From Streptomyces sp. I05A-00742 (GTDB lineage: Bacteria > Actinomycetota > Actinomycetes > Streptomycetales > Streptomycetaceae), in the NCBI RefSeq assembly GCF_013055795.1, contig NZ_JABETO010000015.1, positions 1-64,000 on the forward strand: DNA of 64,000 nucleotides. Reading direction: 5' to 3'. The notes under the pieces were generated by a model that ran no database searches, was not told the origin of the DNA, and saw only the letters and a list, made by a program, of their open reading frames with translations. Position numbers and translations under genes: made by a program. Position 1 is the first letter of the stretch. Each line of letters begins with the position of its first letter. Below, piece after piece: positions 52,619-61,676 of this stretch.

Positions 52619-53032
52619 TTGCCCACCGTCATCGACCAGGCCGTCCAGGCCCGACTCATCGCGTCCTCCCCCCAGACCCGCGCCATCCCCGCGCAGCTCC
52701 GGTACAAGCGCGCCGACCCCTTCGCCGTACACATCGCCTTCCCGCCGACCGCCTCGCTCGACGGTGCCGAGGTCGAATGGGCCTTCGCCCGTGAACTGCT
52801 GGCCGGGGGGCTCCTCTCCCCGTCGGGCGGGGGTGACGTCCGGGTCTGGCCCTGCGGCCCGGAGCGGACCGTCCTCGAATTCCACGCGCCGGAGGGCGTG
52901 GCGATGGTCCAGATCGACACCGAGGAGCTGCGCGGCTTCCTGGCCCGTTCGTACGCGCTGGTGCCGGTGGGCGGCGAGGCCGGCTGCCTCGACGTCGACG
53001 GGGGTGTCGAGGCGCTTCTCCGTCAGCTCTGA
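52619..53032 (+). CDS. SsgA-like sporulation/cell-division regulator
   Basis: 137-aa member of the SsgA-like family, unique to sporulating actinomycetes, which positions FtsZ and steers septation and spore-wall steps. Family segments are RADPFAVHIAFPP, VEWAFARELLAGGL, GDVRVWP and VLEFHAPEGVAMVQIDTEEL. The start is taken as TTG 52619 (PTVIDQAVQARLIAS) because AAGGGAGAAGG lies just upstream. The reading frame stays open upstream but shows no family similarity. The exact paralogue (SsgA-G) is not assigned. Confidence 0.9.
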   Translation: MPTVIDQAVQARLIASSPQTRAIPAQLRYKRADPFAVHIAFPPTASLDGAEVEWAFARELLAGGLLSPSGGGDVRVWPCGPERTVLEFHAPEGVAMVQIDTEELRGFLARSYALVPVGGEAGCLDVDGGVEALLRQL

Positions 53033-53098
53033 ATACCGACCGGTCGGTTGCCCGGGGAGGCCTCCGAGGGTTCCCGGCTCCTCAGGGGCGCGAGGGCC

Positions 53099-53158
53099 GG
53101 GGATCCGGGGGAGCCATCGGCGCGTCGCCTAGCGCGCCGATGGCTCCCCCGGATCCCC
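53099..53158. terminator. Perfect 26-bp hairpin containing the pyrophosphatase stop codon
   Basis: Arms 53099-53124 and 53133-53158 are exact reverse complements; the outer half of the left arm reads GGGGATCCGGGGG. The 8-nt loop TCGCCTAG holds the TAG stop of the minus-strand pyrophosphatase gene, and one arm encodes its last residues (DPGEPSAR). It separates the convergent SsgA-like and ppa genes. Confidence 0.9.
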
Positions 53159-53638
53159 CGAGTTCCCGGCGCGGACCCGGGAGACGCGGATCTCCGCCTC
53201 GGCCGCCGCACGGTCGGCCCAGCAGGCGTTGTCCACGGACTTGCCGGGCTCCAGCTCCTTGTAGACCTCGAAGAAGTGCTGGATCTCCAGCCGGTCGAAC
53301 TCCGCGAGGTGACGCAGATCGCGCAGGTGCTCGTGGCGGGGATCGGCGGCCGGTACGCACAGCACCTTGTCGTCCTCGCCCTGCTCGTCCCGCATCCGGA
53401 ACATCCCGATCGCCCTGCACCGCACCACCACCCCCGGGAACGTGGGGTCCCCGGCCAGCACCAGGGCGTCCAGGGGCTGCCCGTCGGCGCCCAGGGTGCC
53501 GTCGATGTAGCCGTAGTCGGCGGGGTAGCGGGTGGACGTGAAGAGCAGCCGGTCCAGCCGGATGCGCCCGAGCCTGTGGTCCATCTCGTACTTGTTGCGG
53601 CTGCCTTGCGGGATTTCCACGATGACGTCGAAGTCCAC
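53129..53638 (-). CDS. ppa: Inorganic pyrophosphatase (soluble, type I) with altered metal motif
   Basis: 169-aa cytoplasmic enzyme that hydrolyses pyrophosphate. FDVIVEIPQGSRNKYEMDH, RYPADYGYI, EDDKVLCVP and EIQHFFEVYKELEPGK are clear family segments. The metal-binding signature reads DGQPLDALV where DGDPLD is near-universal, so the second Asp is Gln. GTG 53638 has GAGGAG 5 nt upstream. The C-terminus (NSGDPGEPSAR) is encoded by a hairpin arm and looks like replaced sequence. Confidence 0.92.
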   Translation of the reverse strand: MDFDVIVEIPQGSRNKYEMDHRLGRIRLDRLLFTSTRYPADYGYIDGTLGADGQPLDALVLAGDPTFPGVVVRCRAIGMFRMRDEQGEDDKVLCVPAADPRHEHLRDLRHLAEFDRLEIQHFFEVYKELEPGKSVDNACWADRAAAEAEIRVSRVRAGNSGDPGEPSAR

Positions 53639-53820
53639 GGGCACTCCTCGGTAGGTGGCGGCGCGGCGGCTCCGACGCGGCCGGCACCATCGTGGCGCCG
53701 CGGGCGGCTGGACACCATGGTGCGGTTCCGGCCCCTCCGGTATTCCGGCGGGACGAGCGCGGCCCCCGCAGGGGCAAGCGCGCCCACGCCCGGCGACCCC
53801 GGACGGCGAGCCTCCGCCCG

Positions 53821-54828
53821 TCAGCCCACCTTCGACCCCTGCCGGGCGGAGACCAGGCACCGGCGGCCGGGCCGTGTGACGGGCCCCCGGCCGGACGGGG
53901 GTTGCGGTGCGGACGGTGGGACCGGTGCGGCCTGCCGCGGCAGGCCGCCCGCCTCGGCCGCGGCGGACTCCCCGGCGCCGGCGAACACCCCGGCGCCGGC
54001 GGGCGCCTCCACGCCCCGGAACGTCAGCACGACCACCCCGGCCGCCGTGGCCACGCCCGCCAGGCAGGCCAGCAGCCCGCCCCACGGGCCGTAGCGGAAC
54101 GCCTCGCCGAGAGCGGCTATCCCCACGGCGGCGGCCACGACGGGGTTGACGACGGTGACGGTGGCCAGCGGTGCCGCGAGGCCCGCACCGCGGTAGGACG
54201 CCTGGGACAGCAGCATGCCCGCCGAGGCCAGGACGGCCGTCAGGACAAGGGTCGGGACGAGTGCCCCGGTCTCGTGCGCGGCGATGTCCTCGGCGGCGGC
54301 CTTGGTGAAGACCGATCCCATGCCGAAGGCCGCGCCCGCCGCCGTGGCCAGGACGACGCCGCGCACGACGGGACCGCGCGTCCAGCGGGCGGCGAGCATC
54401 AGCACGGCCATGGCGCCGAACACCGTGCCGGCCAGGACCGGCCGTTCGCCGCCGGGGAGGGATTCGGTGCCGGACGACCCGGTGAGGGCGAGCAGTCCGG
54501 CGAGGCCGCCGGTGGCCAGCAGGGCGCCCCGCCAGCCGGCCGCGCCGACCGGCCGGCCCACGAAGACCGCCGCCATGGGGAGGGCGAAGACGATCGTGAG
54601 CGCCCCCATCGGCTGCACCAGGCTCAGCGGCCCGCAGGCGAGTGCCAGTACGTGCAGCCCGGCGCCCAGGCCGGTCAGGGCCACGGCACCCCACCAGGCC
54701 GTGCTGCGCAGCGGCCCGCAGGCCCCGCCGTCGCCCGTGGCGGCCACTCGTTCCTGCACGATGGCCGCGGCCGCGTAGCAGACGGCGGACACCAGGCACA
54801 GCAGTACCGAGAGCACGAAAGAGCTCAC
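53821..54828 (-). CDS. DMT/EamA-family membrane transporter
   Basis: About 335-aa membrane protein with nine to ten hydrophobic segments in two related halves (SFVLSVLLCLVSAVCYAAAA; PMGALTIVFALPMAAVFVG; TVTVVNPVVAAAVGIAALGE). The C-terminal ~70 residues are Pro/Ala-rich and cytoplasmic. Substrate is unknown. It is divergent from the indolocarbazole genes, so a role in export of their product is possible but unproven. The GTG at 54828 starts directly at the first membrane helix. Confidence 0.82.
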   Translation of the reverse strand: MSSFVLSVLLCLVSAVCYAAAAIVQERVAATGDGGACGPLRSTAWWGAVALTGLGAGLHVLALACGPLSLVQPMGALTIVFALPMAAVFVGRPVGAAGWRGALLATGGLAGLLALTGSSGTESLPGGERPVLAGTVFGAMAVLMLAARWTRGPVVRGVVLATAAGAAFGMGSVFTKAAAEDIAAHETGALVPTLVLTAVLASAGMLLSQASYRGAGLAAPLATVTVVNPVVAAAVGIAALGEAFRYGPWGGLLACLAGVATAAGVVVLTFRGVEAPAGAGVFAGAGESAAAEAGGLPRQAAPVPPSAPQPPSGRGPVTRPGRRCLVSARQGSKVG

Positions 54829-55202
54829 GAGGTGCCCCTGCGGTCCGTACCGTCGTCCTTCATACCTCCAACGATGCCCCGCACCGTGCGCTGCGTCGTC
54901 GTTCCTGGGAACGGGGTTGTCCCTACTCCCGATGGAGTACAACCGCGTAGCAGACAAATACCACGGTCCGCACGGTCCTTCCGTCGTGCGGCGGGCGAGC
55001 GCTCCGGATGATTCCCGTTCCGTTCACGGGGAGGTCCCCGCCTATCCCCGGGCCGTAATTCCTCTACGCCGTCGACATACTGACCTGCCCACCTTTCACA
55101 ACATCCCCCTTGTCCGGAAAAGCTGTTGTGCCGCATCGAATCCCATGACATCTCTTGGAGCCACAAACTGGATATAGGCACACATTTACGGGGGGAAGTT
55201 CG
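54829..55202. other. Divergent control region before the indolocarbazole genes
   Basis: 374 bp without a supported gene. The part nearest the biosynthetic genes (55050-55200) is AT-richer than its flanks and contains TATAGG at 55174-55179 as a possible -10. An interrupted inverted repeat (GTTGT..ACTC and GAGT.ACAAC, 54916-54943) lies on the transporter side. No regulator gene for the cluster is in the window. Confidence 0.5.
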
Positions 55203-56735
55203 ATGTCCGGCACGACCGACCTTTGGCATGTGCACGCATTCGATGGAATCGAACAGAAATGGCCGCGTGTCCTCGTGCTCGGCGCCGGCGTGGCGGGCCT
55301 GACGACCGCTTACGAGCTGGAGCGCCGCCGGTTCCGGGTCGAGGTCGTCGAGGGCAACACCCGCATAGGCGGCCGCGTTCTCACCCACCGGTTCGGCCCC
55401 GGCCCCGACGCCCCGGCGGCCGAGCTCGGCGCGATGCGCGTTCCGGCCCACCACCGCCTCACCCTGGAGTACATCGACCGGATGGGGCTGACGGGAAGGC
55501 TGCGGACGTTCAGGACGCTCCTCTCCGAGGAGAACGCCCTCCTCCGCACCCCCGCCGGATTCGTCCGCGTCCGGGACGCCTCCGGGCCGCTGTGCGAGAG
55601 CTTCCGCGCCGAGCTCGCCCTGCGCGGCCAGGACTGCCCGTACGCCGCCCCCACCGTCGCCTTCGGCGCCTGGCTGACCGCCGTGGTCGACGCCACAGCC
55701 CCTCCCGACCTGCGCGAGGCGCTCCGCGACGACCTGCGCCGCCAGCTCCTGGAGCTGGTCGACCGCCTCGACCCGACGCCGCACCTGCGCGGCCCGGACC
55801 GCGACCGGATCGACCTGCACTCGCTGTTCTCCGCCCACCCCGGCATCCGCACGGGGTGCAGCGGACGGCTCAACAGCTTCCTGGACGACATCCTCACCGA
55901 GACCAGCCCCGCCCTGCTCCGCCTGGAGGGCGGCATGGACCAGCTGGTCCTCCGGCTCGCCGCGCGGCTCAGGGGCAGGCTCTCCACTGGCCGGAGGGTC
56001 GTCGGCATCGACGTCCGGGAGGACGGGGTGCTCGTCCGGGTCCGCACCGGGGCCCGGACCATCGTGGAGCACGCCGATTTCGTCGTCTGCACCCTCCCCT
56101 TCCCCGTGCTCCGGAAGCTGCGCCTGCACGGCATCGACGACGACAAACGCTCCGTACTGGACGATGTCGTCTACTGCCCGGCGACCAAGGTGGCCCTCCA
56201 CTGCCGCGAGCCCTTCTGGCACGACGAAGGCATCCTGGGCGGTGCGTCGTTCACCGGAGGGCTGGTCCGCCAGACGTACTACCCCGCCCCGGACGACACC
56301 CGAGGCGGGAGCGGGGGCGCCGCGCTGATCGCCAGCTACACCATCGGCGACGAGGCCGAACGGCTCGGACGGCTGCCGGCCCGCAGGCGGCACCGGTTCG
56401 TCGTCGAGGAGCTCGCCGCCGCGCACCCCCAGCTCCGGCGGCCGGGCATGGTGCTGGGCGCGGCGAGCGCCGCGTGGGGGGTCTCGCGCTGGAGCGGCGG
56501 GTGCGCCACCCGCTGGGGCAAGTCGGCCGCCGCGTGCGAGATGGAGCGGCTGCGCGCCGCCCGCCCGGCGGGCCGGCTGTTCTTCGCGGGCGAGCACTGC
56601 TCGACGGCACCGGCCTGGATCGAGGGTGCCATCGAGTCCGCGCTGAACGCCGTCCACCAGGTCGTCCACTACGTCCCGCACCGCCGCGTCCTGGGCATAC
56701 CCGGCAGGCGCCGCCGCACGGGGGCCCTGCGGTGA
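55203..56735 (+). CDS. L-tryptophan oxidase (RebO/StaO type, indolocarbazole pathway)
   Basis: 510-aa flavin amine oxidase. In indolocarbazole pathways this enzyme oxidises L-Trp (or chloro-Trp) to the indole-3-pyruvate imine. The FAD motif VLVLGAGVAGLTTAYELERR is at residues 23-42, followed by GGRVL and the AAELGAMRVPAHHRLTLEYI segment typical of amino-acid oxidases; the C-terminus has FFAGEHCSTAPAWIEGAIESA. It is assigned to RebO/StaO because it overlaps a RebD/StaD-type gene. The ATG at 55203 follows GGGGGGAAG. Its last codons overlap the next start (GTGA). Confidence 0.9.
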   Translation: MSGTTDLWHVHAFDGIEQKWPRVLVLGAGVAGLTTAYELERRRFRVEVVEGNTRIGGRVLTHRFGPGPDAPAAELGAMRVPAHHRLTLEYIDRMGLTGRLRTFRTLLSEENALLRTPAGFVRVRDASGPLCESFRAELALRGQDCPYAAPTVAFGAWLTAVVDATAPPDLREALRDDLRRQLLELVDRLDPTPHLRGPDRDRIDLHSLFSAHPGIRTGCSGRLNSFLDDILTETSPALLRLEGGMDQLVLRLAARLRGRLSTGRRVVGIDVREDGVLVRVRTGARTIVEHADFVVCTLPFPVLRKLRLHGIDDDKRSVLDDVVYCPATKVALHCREPFWHDEGILGGASFTGGLVRQTYYPAPDDTRGGSGGAALIASYTIGDEAERLGRLPARRRHRFVVEELAAAHPQLRRPGMVLGAASAAWGVSRWSGGCATRWGKSAAACEMERLRAARPAGRLFFAGEHCSTAPAWIEGAIESALNAVHQVVHYVPHRRVLGIPGRRRRTGALR

Positions 56736-59700
56736 GCGTCTTCGACCTGCCCAGGCTGCACTTCGCCGGTGTCGCGACGACCCGGCTCCCCACCGGTCCG
56801 CGCGGCGGCCTGACCGACCTGGCGACCCGGACCGTCCTCACCGACGACGGCCCGTCCCCCGTCCCCTTCCCCGCCGACCGGCCGGCCGACGACTACCACG
56901 ACTGGCTGCAACGGCGCGGGCCGCGCTTCGACCGGCACGGACGCCCCCGCGCCGACGGCGAGTTCAGCCTCGCGAAGGGCTGGAACTTCGACGGCAACGG
57001 GCACTTCCTGTTCGACGCCCGCGTCACCGCCGTCCAGGGCCCGGACGGGCGGGTGGACACCGGCGACCCGGTCGTCGGCCGCCACGTCGACGTCTGGGGC
57101 CACTACAACCCGTATCTGCGCACCACCGTCAACCGGGCCCGGGTCTTCGACCTGGACCCCGCCTCGCGGTGGACCACCGCCCTGATGACGGGCCGGTTCG
57201 GCTTCGGCCGGCTGGGCCGCTCGCACGACGACGGCTACCTCTTCACCGGCGGCGTCACCGGCTTCCAGCCGCCGCGCTGGGTGGGGTTCGGCCGGGTCCT
57301 CGACGTCGGCGAGCACGTCCTGGCCGACTGGTTCCGCTACGGCGCCGTCCACCAGTTCGTCGTCACCCGGGAGGAGGCGGAGTGGCTGCCGGACGCGCGC
57401 GTCTCGCCCGTCACGGAGGCGCTGCGCTCGTCCGTCGCCGAGGGGAGAGCGGACGGTCTCGTCGTCCGGTTCGCGCTGGACAACATGACCACCCCGGTTC
57501 TGCCCGACACCCCCAGTCACTGGCGCGTACGCGGCACGATCGCCCCCTGGCACGCCCACGAGCTGCGCACCTTCCCCGCGGGGCGGCTCCTCGTGCCGCG
57601 CCCCGGGAGCCCGCTGCACCACCTCGCCGTGCGTCTGACGGACGACCGGGCGGTGCTCGACATGATCACCGCCGTCCCGGTCACCCACCGCGCCGACCGG
57701 GCGGGACCGGGCCCCCTGCACGGGCTCGGTCCTGCCCTCGACCTGGGCGACCTCGACCTGCGGACCGCGTCCGGGGCGCTCGTCGCCCGGGTGCCGGCCG
57801 GCGCGTACCCCTCCGACGCGACGTCCGGCCTCGTCACCGTGGACCTCGCGGCCGGCTGCCGGGGCGCCGCGGACGAGCCGTTATGCCTGACCCGGACGGC
57901 GCCCGGCGGGCGGCGGACGACCCTGCTGACCGAGCGGGAGACCGTCGTCCAGTCGGACGAGGCCCTGGTCGTCCTGCACCACCGCGACCGCGCGCACGGC
58001 GCCGACCACGCCGTCCGCGTGCCCCTGCGCGCGTACGTGCGCGGGCGCCCGGCGGCCGTCGAGGTGCGCGTGCGCCAGTACTACAACCCCCGTGCGCTGC
58101 CCGCCGACCGAACGGCCGGCGCGCCCGGCGCGCGCTGCGGCGACGCCGTCGTCCTCGGCCTGCGGGCGGCGTCCGCGCCGTCGGCCACGAACACAGAGGC
58201 GTACGCGCCGGAGTGCACCGTCACCACGGACGCCCGCGGGGACGGGCTGCTCACGCTGCGCGGCGACCGCGCGGGCACCTGCCGGGTGCTGCTCTCGGCC
58301 GGCCCCGCCGACGTCCCGTGTGCCGACCCCCGGGCCCCCGGCTCGGCCTGGACGGCGTACGACGACGCGGACGCGCTCGGCTTCTGGGCGGGCGCCGGCG
58401 CGCTGGCCGTCCGCGTCCTGCCCGACGACTGGCACCTGGACGCCGTGCCCCGCGAGGACGTCGACTTCGCGCTGCTGCACCGGGAGGTCTTCGCCTACTA
58501 CGAGCAGGTCTCCACCTTCATGCGGTCCGAGGTCTTCAGCCTCGCCGACCGGTGCAAGGTCGAGACCTACGCCGAACTGGCGTGGCAGATGTGCGACCCG
58601 CGCAACAAGGACCGCACGTACTACATGCCGCCCACCCGTGACCTCACCGACCCGCAGGCCCGGCTGCTGCTGGCCTACCTGCGCAACCAGCAGGCCAGGA
58701 CCCGCCCCCCGCTCGCCGTGCCCGGGCCGCCGCCCGCGCCCCCGGCGATCACCACCCGGGGCCGGCTGCTGACCGTCCTCCGGCAGGCCGCCACGCTGGA
58801 ACTGGCGGTGATGCTCCAGTACTTGTACGCCGCCTTCTCCCTGCCCACGCACGGGGCGGGCCGCGTCCACGTCCGGCGCGGCCTGTGGACCCCGCGCCAG
58901 CTGGAACTCGTCTGCGGCCAGGGCGGGGCGACGCTCGACGACGGGATCCGCGGCAGCCTGCTGACCGTCGCCCGCGAGGAGATGATCCACTTCCTGCTGG
59001 TCAACAACATCATCATGGCCCTGGGCGAGCCGTTCCACGTCCCCGTCGTCGACTTCGGCACGCTCAACGGCCGGCTGCCCGTCCCCCTCGACTTCGCCCT
59101 GGAGGGGCTCGGCATCGGCAGCGTCCAGCGGTACATCGCCGTCGAACAGCCCGCCGGGCTCACGCCCGAACTCCGGCAGGAGGGCGCGCCGGCCGGCCGG
59201 TCCGTACCGCGCACCGGGGCCTGGGGGTCGATCAGCGAGCTGTACGCGGCGATCCGCGAGGGCCTGCGCCGCGTTCCGGACCTGTTCCTGGTGGAGAAGG
59301 GCCGCGGGGGCGGCGAGCACCACCTGTTCCTGCGCGAGACCGTCAACAAGGCGCATCCGGACTACCAGTTGGAGGTCGACGACCTCTCCAGCGCACTGTT
59401 CGCCGTCGACCTCATCACCGAACAGGGCGAGGGCGGGACGGCGTTCGCCGCCACTCCGTCGGAGACCTCGCACTTCGAGACGTTCCTGCGGATCGGCGAA
59501 CTGCTCACCACCGAACGCGCTCCCGGCCCGCACGGCCGGCTGCTGCCCTGGAATCCGGCCTACCCCGTGCTGCGCAACCCCACCCTCGGCACCGGGGACG
59601 CGGCGAAGGATCCGATCACCGACCCCGAGGCGCGGGCCGTCGCCCGGCTGTTCAACCAGGCGTACGAGCTGATGCTGCGGCTCATGGTCCAGCACTTCGG

Positions 59701-60010
59701 CGAGAGCCCCGACGCGAGCCTGCGCCGCTCGAAACTGATGAACGCCTCCATCGACGTGATGACCGGCATGATGCGCCCGCTGGCGGAACTGCTGGTGACC
59801 ATGGACTCGGGCCGTCGCGGCCGCACGGCGGGCCCGACGTTCGAGCCGGAGGCCCCGCCCGAGCCCGTCCCCCGCCCCGACGTCGCCCGCCGCGCCCTCG
59901 CCCTCCGCTTCACGCACCTGGCCGCGGCGGCGCGGGCCTGCCCGCGGGTGCCGGAGCAGGTCGGGGACATGGCGGCGTTCTACGCGGACTTCTTCGGGAG
60001 GCCCGGATGA
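56732..60010 (+). CDS. Chromopyrrolic acid synthase (RebD/StaD/VioB family)
   Basis: 1092-aa protein of the VioB/RebD family, which couples two indole-3-pyruvate imines to the bis-indole chromopyrrolic acid skeleton. The N-terminus SVFDLPRLHFAGVATTRLPT and the VDVWGHYNPYL/FGFGRLGRSHDDGY segments are characteristic. A ferritin-like helical region lies at about residues 675-760 (LELAVMLQYLYAAFSL, AREEMIHFLLVNNIIMALGEPFHVP). It is slightly longer than RebD and VioB (about 1000 aa). The GTG overlaps the oxidase stop by 4 nt. Confidence 0.95.
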   Translation: MSVFDLPRLHFAGVATTRLPTGPRGGLTDLATRTVLTDDGPSPVPFPADRPADDYHDWLQRRGPRFDRHGRPRADGEFSLAKGWNFDGNGHFLFDARVTAVQGPDGRVDTGDPVVGRHVDVWGHYNPYLRTTVNRARVFDLDPASRWTTALMTGRFGFGRLGRSHDDGYLFTGGVTGFQPPRWVGFGRVLDVGEHVLADWFRYGAVHQFVVTREEAEWLPDARVSPVTEALRSSVAEGRADGLVVRFALDNMTTPVLPDTPSHWRVRGTIAPWHAHELRTFPAGRLLVPRPGSPLHHLAVRLTDDRAVLDMITAVPVTHRADRAGPGPLHGLGPALDLGDLDLRTASGALVARVPAGAYPSDATSGLVTVDLAAGCRGAADEPLCLTRTAPGGRRTTLLTERETVVQSDEALVVLHHRDRAHGADHAVRVPLRAYVRGRPAAVEVRVRQYYNPRALPADRTAGAPGARCGDAVVLGLRAASAPSATNTEAYAPECTVTTDARGDGLLTLRGDRAGTCRVLLSAGPADVPCADPRAPGSAWTAYDDADALGFWAGAGALAVRVLPDDWHLDAVPREDVDFALLHREVFAYYEQVSTFMRSEVFSLADRCKVETYAELAWQMCDPRNKDRTYYMPPTRDLTDPQARLLLAYLRNQQARTRPPLAVPGPPPAPPAITTRGRLLTVLRQAATLELAVMLQYLYAAFSLPTHGAGRVHVRRGLWTPRQLELVCGQGGATLDDGIRGSLLTVAREEMIHFLLVNNIIMALGEPFHVPVVDFGTLNGRLPVPLDFALEGLGIGSVQRYIAVEQPAGLTPELRQEGAPAGRSVPRTGAWGSISELYAAIREGLRRVPDLFLVEKGRGGGEHHLFLRETVNKAHPDYQLEVDDLSSALFAVDLITEQGEGGTAFAATPSETSHFETFLRIGELLTTERAPGPHGRLLPWNPAYPVLRNPTLGTGDAAKDPITDPEARAVARLFNQAYELMLRLMVQHFGESPDASLRRSKLMNASIDVMTGMMRPLAELLVTMDSGRRGRTAGPTFEPEAPPEPVPRPDVARRALALRFTHLAAAARACPRVPEQVGDMAAFYADFFGRPG

Positions 60011-60093
60011 AATCCCGTGGGGAAGCCCGCGTGAGGTCATGTCATTCCGCAGGTCATGAGGGAGGAGCAGCCATGAGGAAGGAGCACGCATGA
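60007..60093 (+). CDS. Candidate small coupling ORF (28 aa) between the RebD- and RebC-type genes
   Basis: The ATG overlaps the upstream stop (ATGA at 60007-60010), with GGGAGG 5 nt before it. The frame stays open for 28 codons (MKSRGEARVRSCHSAGHEGG, then AAMRKEHA) and its TGA overlaps the next start (ATGA at 60090-60093). It may be translated only to carry ribosomes across the 79-nt gap, or may encode a peptide. No homologue is recognised. Confidence 0.5.
   Translation: MKSRGEARVRSCHSAGHEGGAAMRKEHA
60055..60088 (+). repeat. Tandem 17-bp start/Shine-Dalgarno repeat before the RebC-type gene
   Basis: Two units, CATGAGGGAGGAGCAGC (60055-60071) and CATGAGGAAGGAGCACG (60072-60088), 14 of 17 identical, directly followed by the real CATG start. 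Each unit carries an ATG and a purine-rich ribosome-binding site. Confidence 0.85.
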
Positions 60094-61676
60094 CACACCT
60101 CGAAACGGACGTACTGATCGTCGGCGGGGGCCCGGTCGGGCTGGCACTGGCGCTGGACCTGAGATACCGCGGCGTCCGGTTCCTGCTCCTGGACGCGTCC
60201 GACGGACGGGTGGACCACCCCAAGGTCGGTACGGTCGGGCCCCGTTCGATGGAGCTGTTCCGGCGGTGGGGCATCGCGCACGCCATCCGCACCGCGGGCT
60301 GGCCGGGCGACCATCCGCTGGACGTCGCCTGGGTCACCGCCGTCGGCGGCCACGAGATCCACCGCCTGGAGTTCGGCACCTCGGACACCCGGCCGCCGCT
60401 CCCGTGGACCCCCGAGCCCGAACAGGTCTGCCCCCAGAACCTGCTGGCCCCGCTGCTCGTCCGCGCGGTGGGCGTCCACCCTGAAGGGCCGCTGCACCAC
60501 GGGTGCCGCCTCGACGGCCTCGTCCAGGACGACGACGGCGTCACCGCCTCCGCCACCCGGCTCGCCGACGGCACCGCGCTGACCGTGCGCGCCCGCCGGC
60601 TCGTCGGCTGCGACGGCGCCGCCTCGACCGTCCGCCGGATCCTCGGCATCGGCGCCCCCGCCCGCCACCCGACCCGCACCTTCCGGAACATCCTCTTCCG
60701 CGCGCCCCGGCTCGACGACCGGCTGGGCCCGCGCCGGGCCCTGGTCTACTTCCTCACCCAACCGCCCAACCTGCGCTACCCGCTGCGGTCGATGGACGGC
60801 CACGGGCTGTACCGGCTGATCGCCACCGCCGAGGCGGCGCTCCACGAGGAACCGATGGCCCTGCTGCGGACCGCCATCGCCGTGGACACCCCGCTGGAGA
60901 TCGTCTCCGAGCACGTGTGGCATCTGACGCACCGGATCGCCGACCGCTTCCGCGACGGCCGGGTGCTGCTCGCCGGGGACGCGGCGCACACCCTCTCGCC
61001 GTCCGGCGGCTTCGGCATGAACTGCGGCATCGCCGACGCCGCCGACCTCGGCTGGAAGCTCGCCGCCGAACTGGCGGGCTGGGCGGGCCCGGCCCTGCTC
61101 GACACCTACGAGACGGAACGCCGTCCGGTCGCCGAACGCAGCCTGGCGGCGGCCCACGCCAATCTGCGGAGGACGGTCCGCCGCGAGCTCCCCAAGGAAA
61201 TCCTGCTCGACACCCCGCAGGGCGAGCGGGCCCGCGCGGCGCTCGCCGAACGCCTCGAACGCGAGGGAGTGCGCCGCGAGTTCGACGCGCCCGACGTCCA
61301 CCTCGGCCATCGCTACGCCTCGCCCCTGATCGTCACCGACCCGGAGGGCGACGACGGCGACTGGCGCTCCTCGGCGCTGCCGGGCGCCCGTGCCCCGCAC
61401 GCCTGGCTCAGCGGCGGGACATCGACGCTCGACCTCTTCGGCAACGGTTTCCGCCTGCTCTGCTTCGCCGACTCCCCGCTGCTGGGCGCCTTCGCGGACG
61501 CCTTCGCGCGGCGGCGGGTGCCGCTGGAGGTCACCCGGTGCCACGACCGGCTGGTGGCGCGGCTCTACGGCAGGCCGTTCGTCCTCGTCCGCCCCGACGG
61601 ACATGTCGCCTGGCGCGGCTTCCGGCCGCCGCTGGACCCGGGGTTGCTGGCGGACACCGTCCGGGGTGCGCGATGA
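60090..61676 (+). CDS. FAD-dependent monooxygenase (RebC/StaC type)
   Basis: 528-aa flavin hydroxylase, the length of RebC. In the pathway RebC/StaC works with the P450 to steer chromopyrrolic acid to the indolocarbazole aglycone. GGGPVG (residues 12-17) binds FAD, and GDAAHTLSPSGGFGMN (296-311) is the second FAD motif. TVGPRSMELFRRWG, RTAGWPGDHPLD and GARAPHAWL match RebC closely as I remember it, over the whole length. Whether it behaves as RebC (double oxidation) or StaC (single) cannot be told by eye. GGAAGGAG precedes the ATG. Confidence 0.93.
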   Translation: MTHLETDVLIVGGGPVGLALALDLRYRGVRFLLLDASDGRVDHPKVGTVGPRSMELFRRWGIAHAIRTAGWPGDHPLDVAWVTAVGGHEIHRLEFGTSDTRPPLPWTPEPEQVCPQNLLAPLLVRAVGVHPEGPLHHGCRLDGLVQDDDGVTASATRLADGTALTVRARRLVGCDGAASTVRRILGIGAPARHPTRTFRNILFRAPRLDDRLGPRRALVYFLTQPPNLRYPLRSMDGHGLYRLIATAEAALHEEPMALLRTAIAVDTPLEIVSEHVWHLTHRIADRFRDGRVLLAGDAAHTLSPSGGFGMNCGIADAADLGWKLAAELAGWAGPALLDTYETERRPVAERSLAAAHANLRRTVRRELPKEILLDTPQGERARAALAERLEREGVRREFDAPDVHLGHRYASPLIVTDPEGDDGDWRSSALPGARAPHAWLSGGTSTLDLFGNGFRLLCFADSPLLGAFADAFARRRVPLEVTRCHDRLVARLYGRPFVLVRPDGHVAWRGFRPPLDPGLLADTVRGAR

